Assembly (NCBI RefSeq): GCF_004340525.1
Contig: NZ_SLWX01000024.1
Span: forward strand, 1-32,283
Reading direction: 5' to 3'
Length of the DNA stretch: 32,283 bases
Source of the DNA: Chromatocurvus halotolerans
GTDB lineage: Bacteria; Pseudomonadota; Gammaproteobacteria; Pseudomonadales; Halieaceae
Part shown: in pieces, positions 32,199 to 32,283 of the stretch
Layout: each line of letters starts with the position of its first letter
Position numbering within the stretch: the stretch's first letter is position 1
Notes under the pieces: generated by a model
Seen by the model: the letters and a program-made list of their open reading frames with translations, nothing else
What the model was told of the DNA's origin: nothing
The model's database searches: none
Made by a program: the position numbers and the translations under genes

Positions 32199-32283
32199 TG
32201 TAGTGACCTACCCGTCCTCAAATATCGTGGGTTAAGCTGAGGACGGTGATCCAAGCTCAGAGCCAAAAGTGAGGAGGGTAGGC
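32199..32283 (+). mobile_element. Possible insertion-sequence terminus at right edge
   Basis: From TGTAGTGACCTACCC onward, the sequence looks like the left end and leader of an insertion sequence (IS3-like by the TG start and by a purine-rich ribosome-site-like GAGGAGGG just before the edge). CCTACCCGTCCTCA (32207-32220) is nearly inverted by TGAGGAGGGTAGG (32270-32282), and CCGTCCTCA (32212-32220) is perfectly inverted by TGAGGACGG (32238-32246). It begins six bases after the phosphorylase stop. No transposase gene is in view, so identity is tentative. Confidence 0.4.

Noticed and set aside
1-32283. CRISPR array, tRNA or rRNA genes, integrase, type IV secretion channel genes
   Set aside because: I looked for regularly spaced repeats, tRNA-like folds and relevant protein motifs and found none in the window.

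Overview
The window looks like a high-GC chromosome segment from a marine or salt-adapted gammaproteobacterium that carries the end of a mobilizable element on its left side. The habitat guess rests on gene content: a glucosylglycerol synthase/phosphatase beside a GH13_18 phosphorylase, a BCCT-family transporter, and AidB- and RimK-like enzymes. No rRNA or tRNA gene is visible, so the genus is not fixed.

Left part (about 1-6000), mobile element. It opens with the C-terminal end of a mobile mystery protein A-like gene overlapping a Fic protein of the mobile mystery protein B type. An AT-richer two-gene cassette of unknown function follows on the minus strand. Then comes a compact minus-strand mobilization operon, read right to left: two small ORFs, a MobC-like accessory protein, a relaxase, a VirD4-like coupling ATPase with no membrane domain, and a small membrane protein. 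No type IV secretion channel genes are present, so the element would be mobilizable rather than self-transmissible. Its promoter and probable right edge lie at about 5890-6098.

Middle part (about 6099-20782), chromosomal. A RimK-type ATP-grasp ligase with a C-terminal RCK_C-like domain is followed by a saccharopine-dehydrogenase-like enoyl reductase. These converge on a minus-strand pair: a membrane-anchored periplasmic sulfatase and an alpha/beta hydrolase resembling animal MEST. Divergent from the sulfatase runs a tight plus-strand series: BCCT transporter, outer-membrane beta-barrel, PotD-like periplasmic binding protein, P2-type ATPase, metallo-beta-lactamase-fold protein and DUF2855-like protein. 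Sulfatase, barrel, binding protein and BCCT together could form an uptake route for a sulfated solute. That is inference, and it is the strongest candidate here for an undescribed system.

Right part (20821-32283). A minus-strand set encodes a four-helix membrane protein, an NnrU protein and a family 3 solute-binding protein. A plus-strand series follows: AidB-like acyl-CoA dehydrogenase, a large exported beta-propeller/amidohydrolase, a MAPEG protein, then the osmolyte pair GgpPS (HAD phosphatase plus GT20 synthase) and a GH13_18 phosphorylase. These two would make glucosylglycerol and recover glucose 1-phosphate from it. Seven bases after the phosphorylase stop, the sequence looks like the terminus of an insertion sequence running off the right edge.
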